Positions 32,420 through 43,175 of a stretch of DNA of 56,343 bases are shown here, in pieces. How positions within the stretch are numbered: position 1 is the first letter of the stretch; every line of letters starts with the position of its first letter. The stretch is from Nemertoderma westbladi (lineage: Eukaryota > Xenacoelomorpha > Nemertodermatida > Nemertodermatidae). The notes under the pieces are model-generated. The model was not told the DNA's origin. It searched no databases and saw only the letters and a list, made by a program, of their open reading frames with translations. Where the stretch lies: assembly GCA_032718475.1 (NCBI GenBank), contig JAUCBJ010002310.1:1-56343 (forward strand). The letters are read 5' to 3'. The translations under genes were made by a program, and so were the position numbers.

Positions 32420-34200
32420 ATGGGTAAAACGAAGAAAATGGCAAAGATAAATATCAAATTGAAAGTCCTAATTCAACAGCACTTCATGAAAGAATATGAT
32501 CGTAATGATTTTCGTACAGATTTTCGTTTGCCATCTGCAATTTGTTCGAACTGTAAAACCATTGTCTATGAGTATGGAAGAGGAATAGAAACTCGGCGTA
32601 TCGATGTCTACGATCATTCCACATTCCCGGATCTGCTGTGCAGCCAATAACTAGGTCGATGGTTTGCTGTGAATGTATTGTTTGTGATGTTGCTAGGAGA
32701 TCAACAAATACCAACTTTACAGCTAAGGTTATGCCGACAAGGAAGAAACCAGGACAATTCCACTATGATTCTCCACAAAATTCTACTACTGAATTTATAA
32801 GTTCAACATCAAAACCTCAACATATGTTGGTGTGTAGCAAATGTGTAACAGTTCTGGGGAGAGGTAAACCTCATAGCTGCACTAAGGGTACACGGGCTGA
32901 AAACATTCATAAACTAGCTGTTGCTGGTACTCCAAAATACAAGGAGAATGTCGCCTCTTTGGTTATTCGTGACAAGATCAATGATTTAAACACAGGATCA
33001 AGTTCATCTTGTCATCATCATCTATCAACATCATCATCATCATCAACTATACCCTTGACAACAAAAACTGGACGTCCAATTCCAGTTTCGTTGCAGCCAC
33101 AGCATAAAGGGGTAAAGCGTAGTCTAATGTTAGACTACAAGGATATCAATCAAATTCAGGTAGACATGGGCCTCAGTATGAATAAAACCATACAACTTGC
33201 ATCAAATATCAGATCTGCTGCTGCGAATCGTCACTCCATTGAGAGTGGAATGCGTGTGAAGCTGCAGCAGCTTAACCACCGTTTAGATAATTTATTCATT
33301 GATAAAATCTTATCTTTCAGCAGTAAAGATTCAAAATCGGATAACATCACGAATCGATGGAGGTGGAGGGTTCCTCATGGTGTGTATGAACATCCAGAAT
33401 CTATCATCATTGAAAGGGATCAAGTCCAGTGAAGCGGAGGATGATACTGCAGCTTCTTGTGATTCTTCTCATGTGCAGAAACGGTCAACATACAGTCAAG
33501 GTATTGCAGCAAACGATTAAAAGACTCCGGTGTGAATAAGTTATTTACAGTATATTAATTCTTACTCCTTCAACTCAAGAGTATTACTGCGATGCATATG
33601 ATCATACGTTCTTACCTGGACCATTGTTATAGATCTAAAGCTGGCCAATATCATATTGGGATTAATGGCTCATGGGTCATGTCATTCATGTGCGTACATG
33701 GTGTGAAATATCTAAGACCGATCTGCTGTACTCTGGGGAGCTCCGAACTCTGGGGAACATTGAAATGTTATTTTGGCATTGGTTCAGAACTGGAAAATCT
33801 AGAGAAAATGCTAAGGATTTTGGTAACTGCATTCATGTACCCTTGCTCAAGGGCAATCAAACCACATTAATCCTAGATATAATACCACCTCCAGAACTAC
33901 ATCTTCTACTTGGCACCGTCAATCATATGTATAACCACCTTTTATCAGAGTGTCCACAGGCTGCTATTGAGTGGGCAACAATTCTTCATGTTGAGAGGGA
34001 AGCTTTGCATGGAGGTTCTTTCACGGGAAATTCTTGCCATAAACTGCTCAAGATAGTTGACACGCTAAGGTCAATTTGCCCTATTAGCACAGCACTCTCA
34101 AGTATCTTGATGCTTTCGAAGCATTTAACAATCTAGTCCATTCTTGCTTTGCTTGGTCGCATTCTCTATCCGGGCTGTAAGGAGCACATTGCCCTCTTTC
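32420..34200 (+). pseudogene. Degenerate gene of a repetitive Cys-rich DGGGG protein family
   Basis: Four frames cover one protein plan. 32420-32650: CSNCKTIVYEYGRG. 32638-33432: CCECIVCDVARRS, MLVCSKCVTVLGRGKPHSC, then MGLSMNKTIQLASNIRSAAA and MRVKLQQLNHRLDNLF. 33299-33520: SRIDGGGGFLMVCMNI. About 33610-33690: IDLKLANIILGLMAHGSCHS. 33672-34136: TWCE, ELRTLGNIEML, LILDIIPPPELHLLLGTVNH and HGGSFTGNSCHKLLKIVDTL. I recall the same order in many uncharacterised repetitive proteins of cnidarians and other invertebrates. The D / acidic / E-like spacing hints at an RNase-H-fold transposase, but that is inference. Frameshifts and stops make this copy non-functional. Confidence 0.7.
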
Positions 34201-34231
34201 AAGAAGCATAACCTAGGCTATAGAATCTAGG

Positions 34232-35363
34232 TTCAGTTAGAACACAAAATTTTTAATTCACTTAAACGATGCTATAAATTCACATTTTCAGGTTTTCTAG
34301 GTCGCTGATTGTAATGGAATACATTTCAAATATGCCAGATCATTGCTACTTGTATTTCTCGGCGTAATTTGGCAAATTTTGGTGCTGGCACCAAATTTTG
34401 TACCCATCACTAAAAAGTACAAGTTTGTGATGTCCAGTGCTGTTTTTATTGATTCCTTCGGATTCAGGACCATCATAAACCCGTATAACGCAAGAAACAA
34501 GATGATACTATCTATTGATCAATTTACTCATTTTCCAAAATTTGGTGCTGGCACAACAATTTTCACCCACCGGCGAAAAATACAAGTTTGAAAACTCTTA
34601 TGAAATTTTTACTGATTCAATTGAATTCTGAACCCTAACAAACCCGTATAACGCAAGAAACAAGATGACACAATCAATTGATATATTTGATGGTTTTCAA
34701 AATTTGGTGCTAGAACCACATTTTGCACCCACTTCAGAAAAATACAAGTTTGAGATGTCTAGTTCGATAATTATATATTCCATTGAATGCAGAACAGCCA
34801 TAAACCTCTAAAATGCAAGAAATAAATTGTCACAAGCAATTTTATCTATTGAATGAATTTTCAAAATTTCGGACAAGTTTGATACGCTTGGTGCAAATCG
34901 TATATATTTCATCGAAACCAGAACCCCAAAAAACCCCAATTGCGTAAAAAACAAGTTTCAAACAATCAATTTACAAAATTGACATATTTAAAAATTTGGT
35001 GCTGGCACCAAAATTTGGCACCCGCCGAAAAAAACAATTTTGAAATTTCTAAATCAATTTATATGAATTCCATCCAATTGCTAACACCAAAAAACCGGTG
35101 TAAATCAAAAATAGAGATGTTATAATTAATATTTAATGAAATGTAATTTTCAAAAAAAAGTGCCAAAAGTAGGGTTAAAAAATGGTGCTATAACTCGAAA
35201 ACTACCCAATATTTTTGAAAACGGTTTTCACTACTAGGAAGACAAGAGATTTTTAGGAAAAGTCATAAAATTTCAGATTCCCAACTGCGTTTGTTTCAGG
35301 ATTATAATAGAAAAACCACGGGGGGGGGGGTCATATTGACCCCCCCGGGTTTAATAGGGTTAA
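34232..35363 (+). repeat. Interspersed repeat with 163-bp monomers, copy 2
   Basis: This copy has the same ends and interior as 312-1460, with core positions at 34378, 34541, 34703, about 34866 (internally deleted) and 34995. It contains a short extra segment near 35222-35250 and lacks part of the fourth monomer. It lies directly after the degenerate DGGGG gene. Confidence 0.82.
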
Positions 35364-35537
35364 TACTGTGGAGGCTGCATGCTTATAAGGCTGAATGTTT
35401 ACTCAGCCTCATAATGATTCTCCATAAGGCTAACATTATAGTTTGAAATATAAAAATCTGTTAATAATATAATTGTTGTATTTAATTAATATCGTGGTTT
35501 ACATTGAAGAAATTATATATTATATTATAATATAGAT
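35364..35537. other. AT-rich spacer
   Basis: No feature was recognised apart from TATAAT-rich runs. Confidence 0.4.
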
Positions 35538-35671
35538 AATTGACATATTTAAAAATTTGGTGCTGGCACCAAAATTTGGCACCCGCCGAAAAAAACAATT
35601 TTGAAATTTCTAAATCAATTTATATGAATTCCATCCAATTGCTAACACCAAAAAACCGGTGTAAATCAAAA
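35538..35671 (+). repeat. Detached copy of the last 163-bp-repeat monomer
   Basis: About 134 bp match 34977-35110 with no visible difference, from ATTGACATATTTAAAA through AAAAAACCGGTGTAAATC. It stands alone 175 bp beyond the end of the repeat, so it is a local segmental copy rather than an independent insertion. Confidence 0.85.
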
Positions 35672-36393
35672 AGATATAATATAGAATATTGTTAATCGCG
35701 GTTTACATTGAAACATCTCAACTTGTTTTATTTATTACAAAAATAAGAACGAATTTGTTTTATCACTTCTTGTGAGCGATTGTATTGAATTCATGACAAC
35801 TGCTGTTATTATTATTAATCAATTGACACCTCGACTCCGCTCTGAGACTCTGACTACCTTACTTAGTACCTACCTACTTAGTATTAATATTCAATGCTTT
35901 TTTTCTCAATGTATTTATTTTCTCAATGTTTTTTTTCTCAATGTATTTATTTTCTCAATGTTTTTTTTCTCAATGTATTTAATTTCTCAATGTTTTTTTT
36001 TCTCAATATCTGATTGGTCAAACCGTGTATTTATTTTCGCAATGTTTTTTTCTCAATATCTGATTGGCCAGACTTGCCTTTTTTGCACAATATCTGATTG
36101 GATAAACCGTGAATTTTTTTCTCAATATCCGATTGGATAAACTGTGAATTTTTTCTCAATATCTGATTGGTCGCACCTCCAGCTGTCATCCTTTAGGTTC
36201 CTCTGCCGCCTGTGGCCTGTGACATACATCTGGTAGCTTAATTACTGTATTATTAAAGTATTATAATAAGTAGCACCGGTACTGCTGTAAACTGTCCATT
36301 GACTGATTGTCTGTATACAGGTATAAGTTCAAAGTCCTAAATCCAGTACAGCATTATGGGATCGGATTGGGATATGGCAGTACTGCAGTATAG
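35672..36393. other. Spacer with CTCAATG and CTCAATATCTGATTGG minisatellite
   Basis: From about 35886 to 36170 there are repeated units TTTTTTCTCAATGTATTTA and, further right, CTCAATATCTGATTGG with GTGAATTTTTT spacers (about five copies). The frame at 35772-36140 is simply this repeat read as protein. The last four bases (36390-36393, ATAG) are the left target duplication of the Gypsy element. Confidence 0.65.
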
Positions 36394-36627
36394 TGTAAGG
36401 GGAATAGTGTATACCCGATTACTGTAATAATTATTTATATTAGGCCTACTTTGGTAGCTTATCGGTATTTACAATGGTGACATAAGTCTGTGATTAATAT
36501 GAAAATAATTGTTGCTTAATTAAATATATATGTATGTTTGTTATTCATAACTTATCGTATTGGAGTTTAGCATCAATTATGGTCGGTGCAGATATAACCC
36601 GGGAGAGGGCAATAAGAACTTATCACA
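36394..36627 (+). repeat. 5' LTR of the Gypsy element
   Basis: This 234-bp LTR closely matches 40379-40617, with a few substitutions and small indels (for example GTGATTAATATGAAAATAA against GTAATTAATATGACATTA). TGG of the primer-binding site follows at once. Confidence 0.92.
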
Positions 36628-36650
36628 TGGAGGTCCCACCAACTGCATCC
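36628..36650 (+). other. Primer-binding site of the Gypsy element
   Basis: TGGAGGTCCCACCAACTGC begins right after the LTR with the TGG complementary to a tRNA CCA end. The tRNA species was not identified. Confidence 0.6.
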
Positions 36651-36725
36651 ACTGGAGAACAGCGTTAAATTTAATGGATTGGAGTTTCACAGGCTTATGA
36701 TCGCCAGCCATTTGTTGTTGTTTTT

Positions 36726-38098
36726 TTGTTTAAACTGGAGAAGAGGATAACTCGTCAAAACCCACTGGAGGTACGTCATCAGTACCACAAGGATATTGAA
36801 GCTGCCAAACAAATGTCGAAGGACGACCCAACCAAGAAGGGCCAGGGTCAAAGTCATGGTCAGCAACTTAACAAAGAAGATGACGGTAGTGTCGCTTCTG
36901 GTAAGGGTGAATCAACATGGGGAATGATGGAGATGTTTAAACAAATGATATTGAATCAAGCCGAGTTGATGCAACAACAGACGACAGCAATGATGGATAG
37001 ACAATACCAATTTATGCAGGAACATTCTAGAGCGATGGCTACACAACAAAATTAGTTCTTCCAATTTAATGGAGAGTCATAAGGTGACTGAAGATAGTCG
37101 TTTTAGAGAACTTCAGGATATGCTATCGAATGAAAGAGACAATGCAAATGAACCAAATAGTGGTAGCCGTGACCATGGTGATGATAGTGGCCGGGGTAGT
37201 AGAGGAACAGGGGCTCACCAGATACATCGCTGCACGAAGTTATCAGAGACCATACCACCTTTCGACCCAAAGAAGATGTCTATTCAAACATGGTTTGATG
37301 ATTATTATGATCGAATTATGGATGACTCTAGCGTTCCACAGGATGAACGTAGGGATCGTTTACTGGCTAAAGTTGGTCGTTTACACACGATGTTAGAAGA
37401 AACATTAGAAGAGGATGACAGAAGTGATTATCTGTCATTGAAGAAAGTTGTTGATTTATTGATTTATTGATTTATTATCAGATCATAAGGAGAATACAGC
37501 TTCTAATATAGCAACATGTAAACAAGGGATCAATGAGTCTTTGCCGGAATTCGTAGAGCGATTCATGATGGCTGTCCGCCGTCGTAGGGAACAGTTTGAT
37601 GGGAATGGAGAAGAGTCTATACTACAGGATTTCTTTGCATCTAATGTTTGCTGTGAGTTGAGTGGAAGACTTCGAGGATGGCGACGATTGAATGTGCAAT
37701 CAACCTGGAAAGAGTTATTTCGAAAAGCTTATGCTTTTTTAGATATGGAGCTTTCAAATACAGTTGTCAAATCAATTGTTAACACAAATGAAGTGGAGAC
37801 AAATGCAATTAGGGGCAATTCTAAACCAATCTCAAGTAATTATTCTGACTCGAGTTCAACTAAACTGAAGATTACTTGTTTTAATTGTAGTAGAATTGGG
37901 CATATGGCCAAAGATTGTAGAAACCCAGTGAAGTGTTGTGGAAAATTGGGATACCGAAAGATGGACTGTTTTAAGGAAAAATTGAAGCATAGTAGCAAAT
38001 CTAATGATAATTGTCGTGAATCTACCTCCAAAGAAACTGGTTGTAGTTTAGTTCAAGTTGGCTTCGATAAATTAAATCTTAATTTACTCAAGGTGTGA
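36726..38098 (+). pseudogene. Gypsy gag with CCHC zinc knuckle
   Basis: Frames 36726-37055, 37069-37470 and 37541-38098 together cover gag. The first has a Gln- and Met-rich helical stretch (NQAELMQQQTTAMMDRQYQF), and the second ETIPPFDPKKMSIQTWFDDY, a capsid-start signature. The third has capsid helices, then CFNCSRIGHMAKDC, a standard CCHC knuckle for RNA packaging; a second knuckle (CCGKLGYRKMDC) has lost the usual His position. Frames change at about 37056 and 37470, so the copy is broken. No protease motif was recognised after it. Confidence 0.8.
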
Positions 38099-38178
38099 AT
38101 GTAAATAAATGACATGGAGTTTGTGCTGCAACTGCAATTTCATATCCAGATTATCTGCAGCGTATTCCCATACAGGTA

Positions 38179-39152
38179 ATGAATCTGAATGAATTTCCTA
38201 TAAGGATTAATAAACATACCAAGTTGGGGTCAGTTGAATGCCTATGTATTAAAAATACAGCTGATTATTCTGTTACAGAAGATGATGAAAATATAATGTC
38301 TATGCCAGTGGGAGAGAAGTCTCGTAAAACCTGGTCTAGAGGTGATTATATATCTCGATTACATATTGAGGATGATGAGTACAGTGATGAGTCAATGAAA
38401 GATAAATTAACTATGTTCTTTATAAACACCGCGATGTTTTTGCTCAACATGAGTTAGATTTGGGATTGACGAAAGGGGTGCAACATCACATAAATACGGG
38501 AGATGCTAGTCCAATTAAGGTTCAGGGACATAGGGTTCCAATGTCGCAGTGGCCTGTAGTTGAAGAACATGTAAAATCTAAGCTAGAGAAGGATGTCATA
38601 GAGCATTCAGAGAGTCCTTGGCAATTTCGTCCAGTCTTTGCCTTGATGAAAGGGGGTGAGCTGAGGTTCTGCATTGATTTTCGACCACTTAATGAAGTGA
38701 CGCTTAAAGATGCATATCCTTTGCCATCTATTCAAGAATTAATTGACTGTATTGGTCCACAACCTACAGACACAAAGGACTTTACTTGGGGAGAGGAGCA
38801 ACAAGCTGTGATGGACGATATCAAACAAGCTTTATCAAATGCACCATGCCTTGCACATACCGATTTTAATGCCGACTTTCTGTTACAAACTGATGCTTCT
38901 CGGAGTGGGTTGGGAGCTGTGTTAGCTCAAGTTAATGATAGTAGTCGTGTACAACATGTGGCTTATGCTTCTCGTACTCTACAGGGGAGTGAACATAATT
39001 ATTCTATAAGTGATATTGAATGTCTTGGAGTTGTGTGGGCAATTAAACATTTTCGACCTTACCTATATGGGAGAAAGTTTACAGTTTATACCGATCATTC
39101 TGCACTTACCAGTTTATTAACTGCCAAAGAGTTGGATGGTCGTTTAGCTTGA
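38179..39152 (+). pseudogene. Gypsy reverse transcriptase (active site deleted) and RNase H
   Basis: It begins with the usual pre-RT linker (RINKHTKLGSVECLC), with a frameshift near 38410. Reverse transcriptase then follows: KDVIEHSESPWQFRPVFALM and LRFCIDFRPLNEVTLKDAYP. After LPSIQELIDCIGPQ the frame passes straight to DFTWGEEQQAVMDDIKQAL, the RNase-H tether. The central portion with the first catalytic Asp and the YxDD box is missing, an in-frame internal deletion. RNase H is well kept: FLLQTDASRSGLGAVLAQ, SRTLQGSEHNYSISDIECLG and FTVYTDHSALTSLL. Confidence 0.88.
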
Positions 39153-39737
39153 TGGGCACTTTGGTTGAGTCAATTCAACTGTGAGATTCGATATAGACCT
39201 GGAATGCGGATGCAGATGCATTGAGTCGACTAGTCCCTTTGTGTTGTTTGGAGAAGGAATAATGGTAACTGTCCATTGGATAAAGTTGTGTCTTCAGTTG
39301 AGGCATCAGAGATTGTTATTGAAGATGAAGTTGATGTTCATTCATTCAAAGTAGATAGTAAAACAACGAAATGATAATAAACTCAAGTGTATAATCGATT
39401 ATTTAGAAGATGGTACTTTACCAATAAAATTGAAAGCAGCTAGAAGAATTGTTTTGGAGTCAACTAATTATGAACTTAGTAACGAGTTCTTTATTCTAGA
39501 TTTAAGTCTAAAGATAGTCATAAAATTCGACTGTTAACTGTAGTTCCAGAATCCTTACGAGGTGATATTTTACATGCATACCATGGTGATAACTCGTCTG
39601 GTCATTTTGCAACTTCAAAAGTTTATGAATCGCTACTGAAATTTTATTACTGGCCTGGTATGTATAGTGAGGTGAATAACCAGTATAAGTCTTGTTCCAA
39701 GTGTGCTACTACTCGTATCCTATGAACAAGACATGAA

Positions 39738-39930
39738 TTGGAATCAATAGAAGCGGAGAAACCCTTTGAAAGGGTTGGGGTCGACTTAATGGGGGCTTTT
39801 GTACCCACTGATAATTGTAATACCTATATTGCTATCTTTATAGACTATCTAACAAAGTATGCAGAGTTTGTTCCTTTGTGTGACGGCAGCGCTAAGTCGA
39901 CAGCGGATGCGTTTATGCAAAATTTACCCT
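39738..39930 (+). pseudogene. Gypsy integrase core fragment
   Basis: PFERVGVDLMGAFVPTDN (first catalytic Asp) and YIAIFIDYLTKYAEFVPL are typical of the Gypsy integrase core. The frame then breaks off after ADAFMQN, so the second Asp and the Glu are absent; the sequence jumps to the PHD finger. Zinc-binding-domain remnants occur upstream (about 39530-39720: HAYHGDNSSGHFATSKVYE and KSCSKCATTR in changing frames). Confidence 0.85.
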
Positions 39931-40074
39931 TGCCCGATTTGTGGCATTCCATGGTTTATAGAAGGTCCATCAATGATAAGTTGTGACCGTTGTTTTGATT
40001 GGTTCCATTTTCATTGTGTCGGTATTGTTGATGAACCTGTGGAAGAAACATGGTACTGTAGTGATTGTAAATAA
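39931..40074 (+). CDS. PHD finger at the C-terminus of the Gypsy polyprotein region
   Basis: These 47 codons and a TAA form a full C4-H-C3 PHD finger: CPIC, then SCDRC, H four residues later in WFHFHC, and the closing YCSDC. MISCDRCFDWFHFHCVGI closely resembles the TAF3-type finger that reads trimethylated lysine 4 of histone H3, including the Trp expected in the aromatic cage. It lies directly before the non-coding 3' part of the element and after an integrase fragment, where chromodomains sit in chromoviruses. An integration-targeting role is therefore a reasonable inference. The present frame differs by a shift from the integrase fragment. Confidence 0.85.
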   Translation, partial: CPICGIPWFIEGPSMISCDRCFDWFHFHCVGIVDEPVEETWYCSDCK

Positions 40075-40378
40075 AAATAAAGGAAACAAGTTGATTATTG
40101 TTTACATCACAGTATACAGTATGTTGTAAGTTGATTATTGTTGACATTACAGTATACATAGTATGTAGTAAGTTGATTATTTGTTTATGGTATAAAATGA
40201 AAGTTTATTAATTTAAAGTTAAGAATATTTTGTTAGATGAAAGAGTATTGTTTTATGATTGATTCATATTGCCATTGTTATCAGTTGTTTAATCAGTTGT
40301 GTAATTTGAAACTAAAAGTAAATTTTATTTTATTTGTAAATGTAAAGATCGAGCCGATCTTGTGCCTGTGAGGGAGGA
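40075..40378 (+). other. Gypsy 3' untranslated part and polypurine tract
   Basis: It contains three short TTGATTATTGTTTACAT-type direct repeats (about 40088-40185) and ends in GTGAGGGAGGA (about 40368-40378), a good polypurine tract, immediately before the 3' LTR. Confidence 0.65.
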
Positions 40379-40617
40379 TGTAAGGGGAATAATGTATACC
40401 CGATTACTGCAATAATTATTTATATTAGGCCTACTTTGGTAGCCTATCGGTATTTACAATGGTGACATAAGTCTGTAATTAATATGACATTATTGTTGCT
40501 TAATTAAATATACAGTATATGAATGTTTGTTATTCATATCATATTGTATTGGAGTTTAGCATCAATTAGGGTCGGTGCAGATATAACCCGGGAGAGGGCA
40601 AGAAGAACTTATCACAA
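40379..40617 (+). repeat. 3' LTR of the Gypsy element
   Basis: A 239-bp partner of 36394-36627, followed by ATAG. Confidence 0.92.
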
Positions 40618-40621
40618 TAGT

Positions 40622-41870
40622 ACAGTCTGACAGTAGTGCTGTCGTACACCTATCTCAGTATCTGCCTAGGCACTAGGTAAATCGCTAGCATCAGCATAGT
40701 GCAATAGGGCAGGGCCTAGTTTAAACTGGGAATGGGCAGACTCCGGACTGTAGCCTGCAGCGCTGTTGGTGCCGGTAGAATACAGGAATAGGCTGATCTG
40801 ATAGTGCCTAGGTCAGTTAGTCAGTAGGTGGGAGGCACTGGAGGCTCACGACTACAGGACTGCCTGAAATCGCATTTTGCCAATACCAATTCAGCTATAT
40901 TTGGTAGTTTTTGGTCAGTACTCAGTAGGTTTACAGAATGACAGTTTTAGTTAGGCCTAGTGTATCATTATTCTGTTCTGCTGTTATTGAATACAATGAC
41001 TCGATACTGAGGACTGAGCAACAATGTATTGCTTGTGTTTATATATGTTATAGGCTACATTATACAGTTATATGTATACCGATATCTAATATTGCTTCAT
41101 CAAACTTAATTCTCCATGCGTACCAGTAGCTCCTATTGGAATCGGTTACAGAAGTAGCTTGAAGTGGAAGTCTACTACAGGTAACGGTACAGATATGGCA
41201 GATGATTTCCTACATCATGTGATAGGCCTACATACTATAAACTTAGGTCAAAATTTCTTGGCAACCACCCATGGTCTCGATGTTACTTCAATGCCATCGG
41301 CACCAGATACAAAGGACTACTTATTACATATTACGCAAACTTGTCAATTATTTAACATGTTTGAATTTTTTAATGAAAACAATGCCCCAAATAATGCTAA
41401 CTGCCCTCAATTAGTTGAATGCATTAGTCGTTAGTGCAGTTATGCATGATACAGTATTAACGTCAGTTTCGCTGAGTTCTAGTTCATAATATTCGAAACA
41501 ACGCCTCTGTCAGACCAAAATACAATATACCGAAATCGGCTTTGGAATATCTTCGAGATTCAGGATTCAGTTGGACCCAAGTGTAGACAATTTTAAATGT
41601 AAGTCGGAGTACTATTTGTTAAGAGTTGCTGAGTTGGACTGCAATAAGAAGACTCAATCTTTTAATAAGTTGTTATTAAAATTATATACATTTACGTTTG
41701 TAGTTGTAATTGTAATTGTTTACATCATGTTGTAACCTTAAATAAAATGCAATTTCTAATTCGGTATTAATTGCATGGCAGGAGCGCCTAGATATATTAG
41801 ATAGACACCACAGTAGTATAAAATATAATTATGTGGACGGTGATGAGGATCGGATTAATCATTTAGTTCA
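40622..41870. other. Intergenic sequence; one unassigned open frame
   Basis: A plus-strand frame at 41159-41434 (91 codons; LHHVIGLHTINLGQNFLATT, with DYLLHITQTCQLFNMFEFF) has fairly protein-like content, but no family is recognised. It could be an old transposon fragment. Nothing else was identified. Confidence 0.35.
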
Positions 41871-42226
41871 TCAGATTATCTTGAGTGACCAGGTGATGAT
41901 GATGACGGTATGGAACGTAGCCCATATGATGATATACGATGGAGGTACTGGGACTGTGGTTCCTGCCGCTGTACCAGGTTGCAAAGCTGCTATGAGGTGC
42001 GCAAGGCGGTCGTCTGCAGCCACCTGTTGCTGTACCAGCATCTGAGTCATTGCGGCTTGGGCTGCAGCTTGCTGTTGGGCGAGAATCTGGGTGAGGTCGT
42101 TCATCCGTATGAATGAGGAGGGTGTGGGACTGCCTCCTGCTCGGGCCTTGATAGTTTCGTCGCCGCTGATTGTTGGGGACCGCGGGTGTCATTCCCCAAA
42201 AATTTATCGGTGTCAGAGTCAGACAT
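41871..42226 (-). pseudogene. Likely gag N-terminal fragment of another retroelement
   Basis: On the minus strand an ATG at 42226 opens MSDSDTDKFLGNDTRGPQQS, ending at TGA 42101-42103. This overlaps by ATGA an ATG at 42104 that opens MNDLTQILAQQQAAAQAAMT with more Gln/Ala helix (ADDRLAHLIAAL). Gln/Ala-rich helical starts like this are common in Gypsy gag proteins. One base of shift separates the two halves. No LTR was found, so this is a solitary fragment and the call is tentative. Confidence 0.35.
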
Positions 42227-42571
42227 ATTGTACCGGTAGGAGTTCTGAATCCCGTCGGGGTTTGGGTTCTGAAACGTACTGCGCTATGTAATGAAGACGT
42301 GATGGACAATACCACGTATGGCATCGACTTGGAAGGACCTTACGCGGCAAACAATGAGTCAGTGGTTGATCTGCAACCTGTTGAATGCCCCATTAGCATT
42401 ACTGATATTGATTTATTCCTTAGAAACTTTCCAGAACATCATGATGGAGTAGATATCTATATCCATTGTCGTGAATTTGTTAATTCGAGACTATGATATT
42501 CAATTATTGTTAATTGTCATTTATATTAGAGAATATTAGCATATGAGCTTCGATTCGATATATTAGCTTCG
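42227..42571. other. Intergenic sequence left of LINE copy C
   Basis: A plus-strand frame extends to 42496 (SITDIDLFLRNFPEHHDGVD) but was not recognised; no other feature was seen. Confidence 0.3.
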
Positions 42572-42585
42572 ATACTAACTAGTTA
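42572..42585. repeat. Target-site duplication of LINE copy C, left
   Basis: ATACTAACTAGTTA recurs at 43162-43175 on the far side of the LINE fragment. Confidence 0.9.
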
Positions 42586-43161
42586 CTACTACTAGGATCG
42601 GCATGCTTCAATGCAGCTGCATTTATAAGAATGCTGTGCCGGCTTATTGACAAAATTGCACCGCCACATGACCAATCACATGACAATCGCACCATGACAT
42701 TTGCTAGATCAGCCGCATCTTCAAGGCCAGTGTCCTTGAAGATGCGTCTCAAGAAAGTCATGGGCTGTCCACCATGCTTATTCACTCCATGAGGCTGCCA
42801 AAGTACAAGATTATGCACTGGCTGGTCCTCACGGCGAAAGCAATGTCCTGCAAAGCGGAGTCCGATTTTGTTCTAGTGTCAAGCTTGGGGGAACCAATGA
42901 GACACCTCCAATGTTATATAGTGTCTGGTTGGAGATGTGTGCATTGAACTTGACACAATGAACCCGGCGTAGCATTCTTGTGAATGTGCCGTCCAGAGAT
43001 TTGGTGTCCTCAGCAGTTAGAACCCAGCATGGACTCCCATAGAGGAGTACTGGAACTACTGCTGCTCTAAATAACCGGACTTTAAGTTTCCGATTAATTC
43101 TCGGTGACTTCGAAATCCTGGAAAGCCTATTCAAGGCTGCCCATGGCTTTCCCTTACGTAT
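42586..43161 (-). mobile_element. 5'-truncated RTE-like LINE, copy C
   Basis: A 576-bp 3' fragment of the same family as 12668-14508, in reverse orientation, starting (plus strand) with the CTACTACTAGG tail complement. Frames 43134-42829 and 42818-42579 give LNRLSRI-like and LLYGSPCWVLTAEDT segments and the C-terminus. They are interrupted by a shift near 42825 and an insertion near 42662-42685 of a CATGACCAATCACATGAC-type sequence. It is non-coding by decay. Confidence 0.92.
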
Positions 43162-43175
43162 ATACTAACTAGTTA
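43162..43175. repeat. Target-site duplication of LINE copy C, right
   Basis: ATACTAACTAGTTA, identical to 42572-42585. Confidence 0.9.

Larger units (their letters stand above)
36394..40617 (+). mobile_element. Gypsy-type LTR retrotransposon with internal deletions and a PHD finger
   Basis: The LTRs at 36394-36627 and 40379-40617 begin TGTAAGGGGAATA and end AACTTATCACA. ATAG is present outside both ends (36390-36393 and 40618-40621), a 4-bp duplication. TGGAGGTCCCACC directly follows the 5' LTR as a primer-binding site, and AGGGAGGA precedes the 3' LTR as a polypurine tract. Inside are gag, a CCHC knuckle, reverse transcriptase without its active-site part, RNase H, an integrase core fragment and a C-terminal PHD finger, in Gypsy order. 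At 4.2 kb it is shorter than autonomous relatives, and its frames are broken. Confidence 0.93.

Noticed and set aside
35772-36140. Open frame of 122 codons
   Set aside because: It is a translation of a CTCAATG/T-run minisatellite with periodic FSQ residues.
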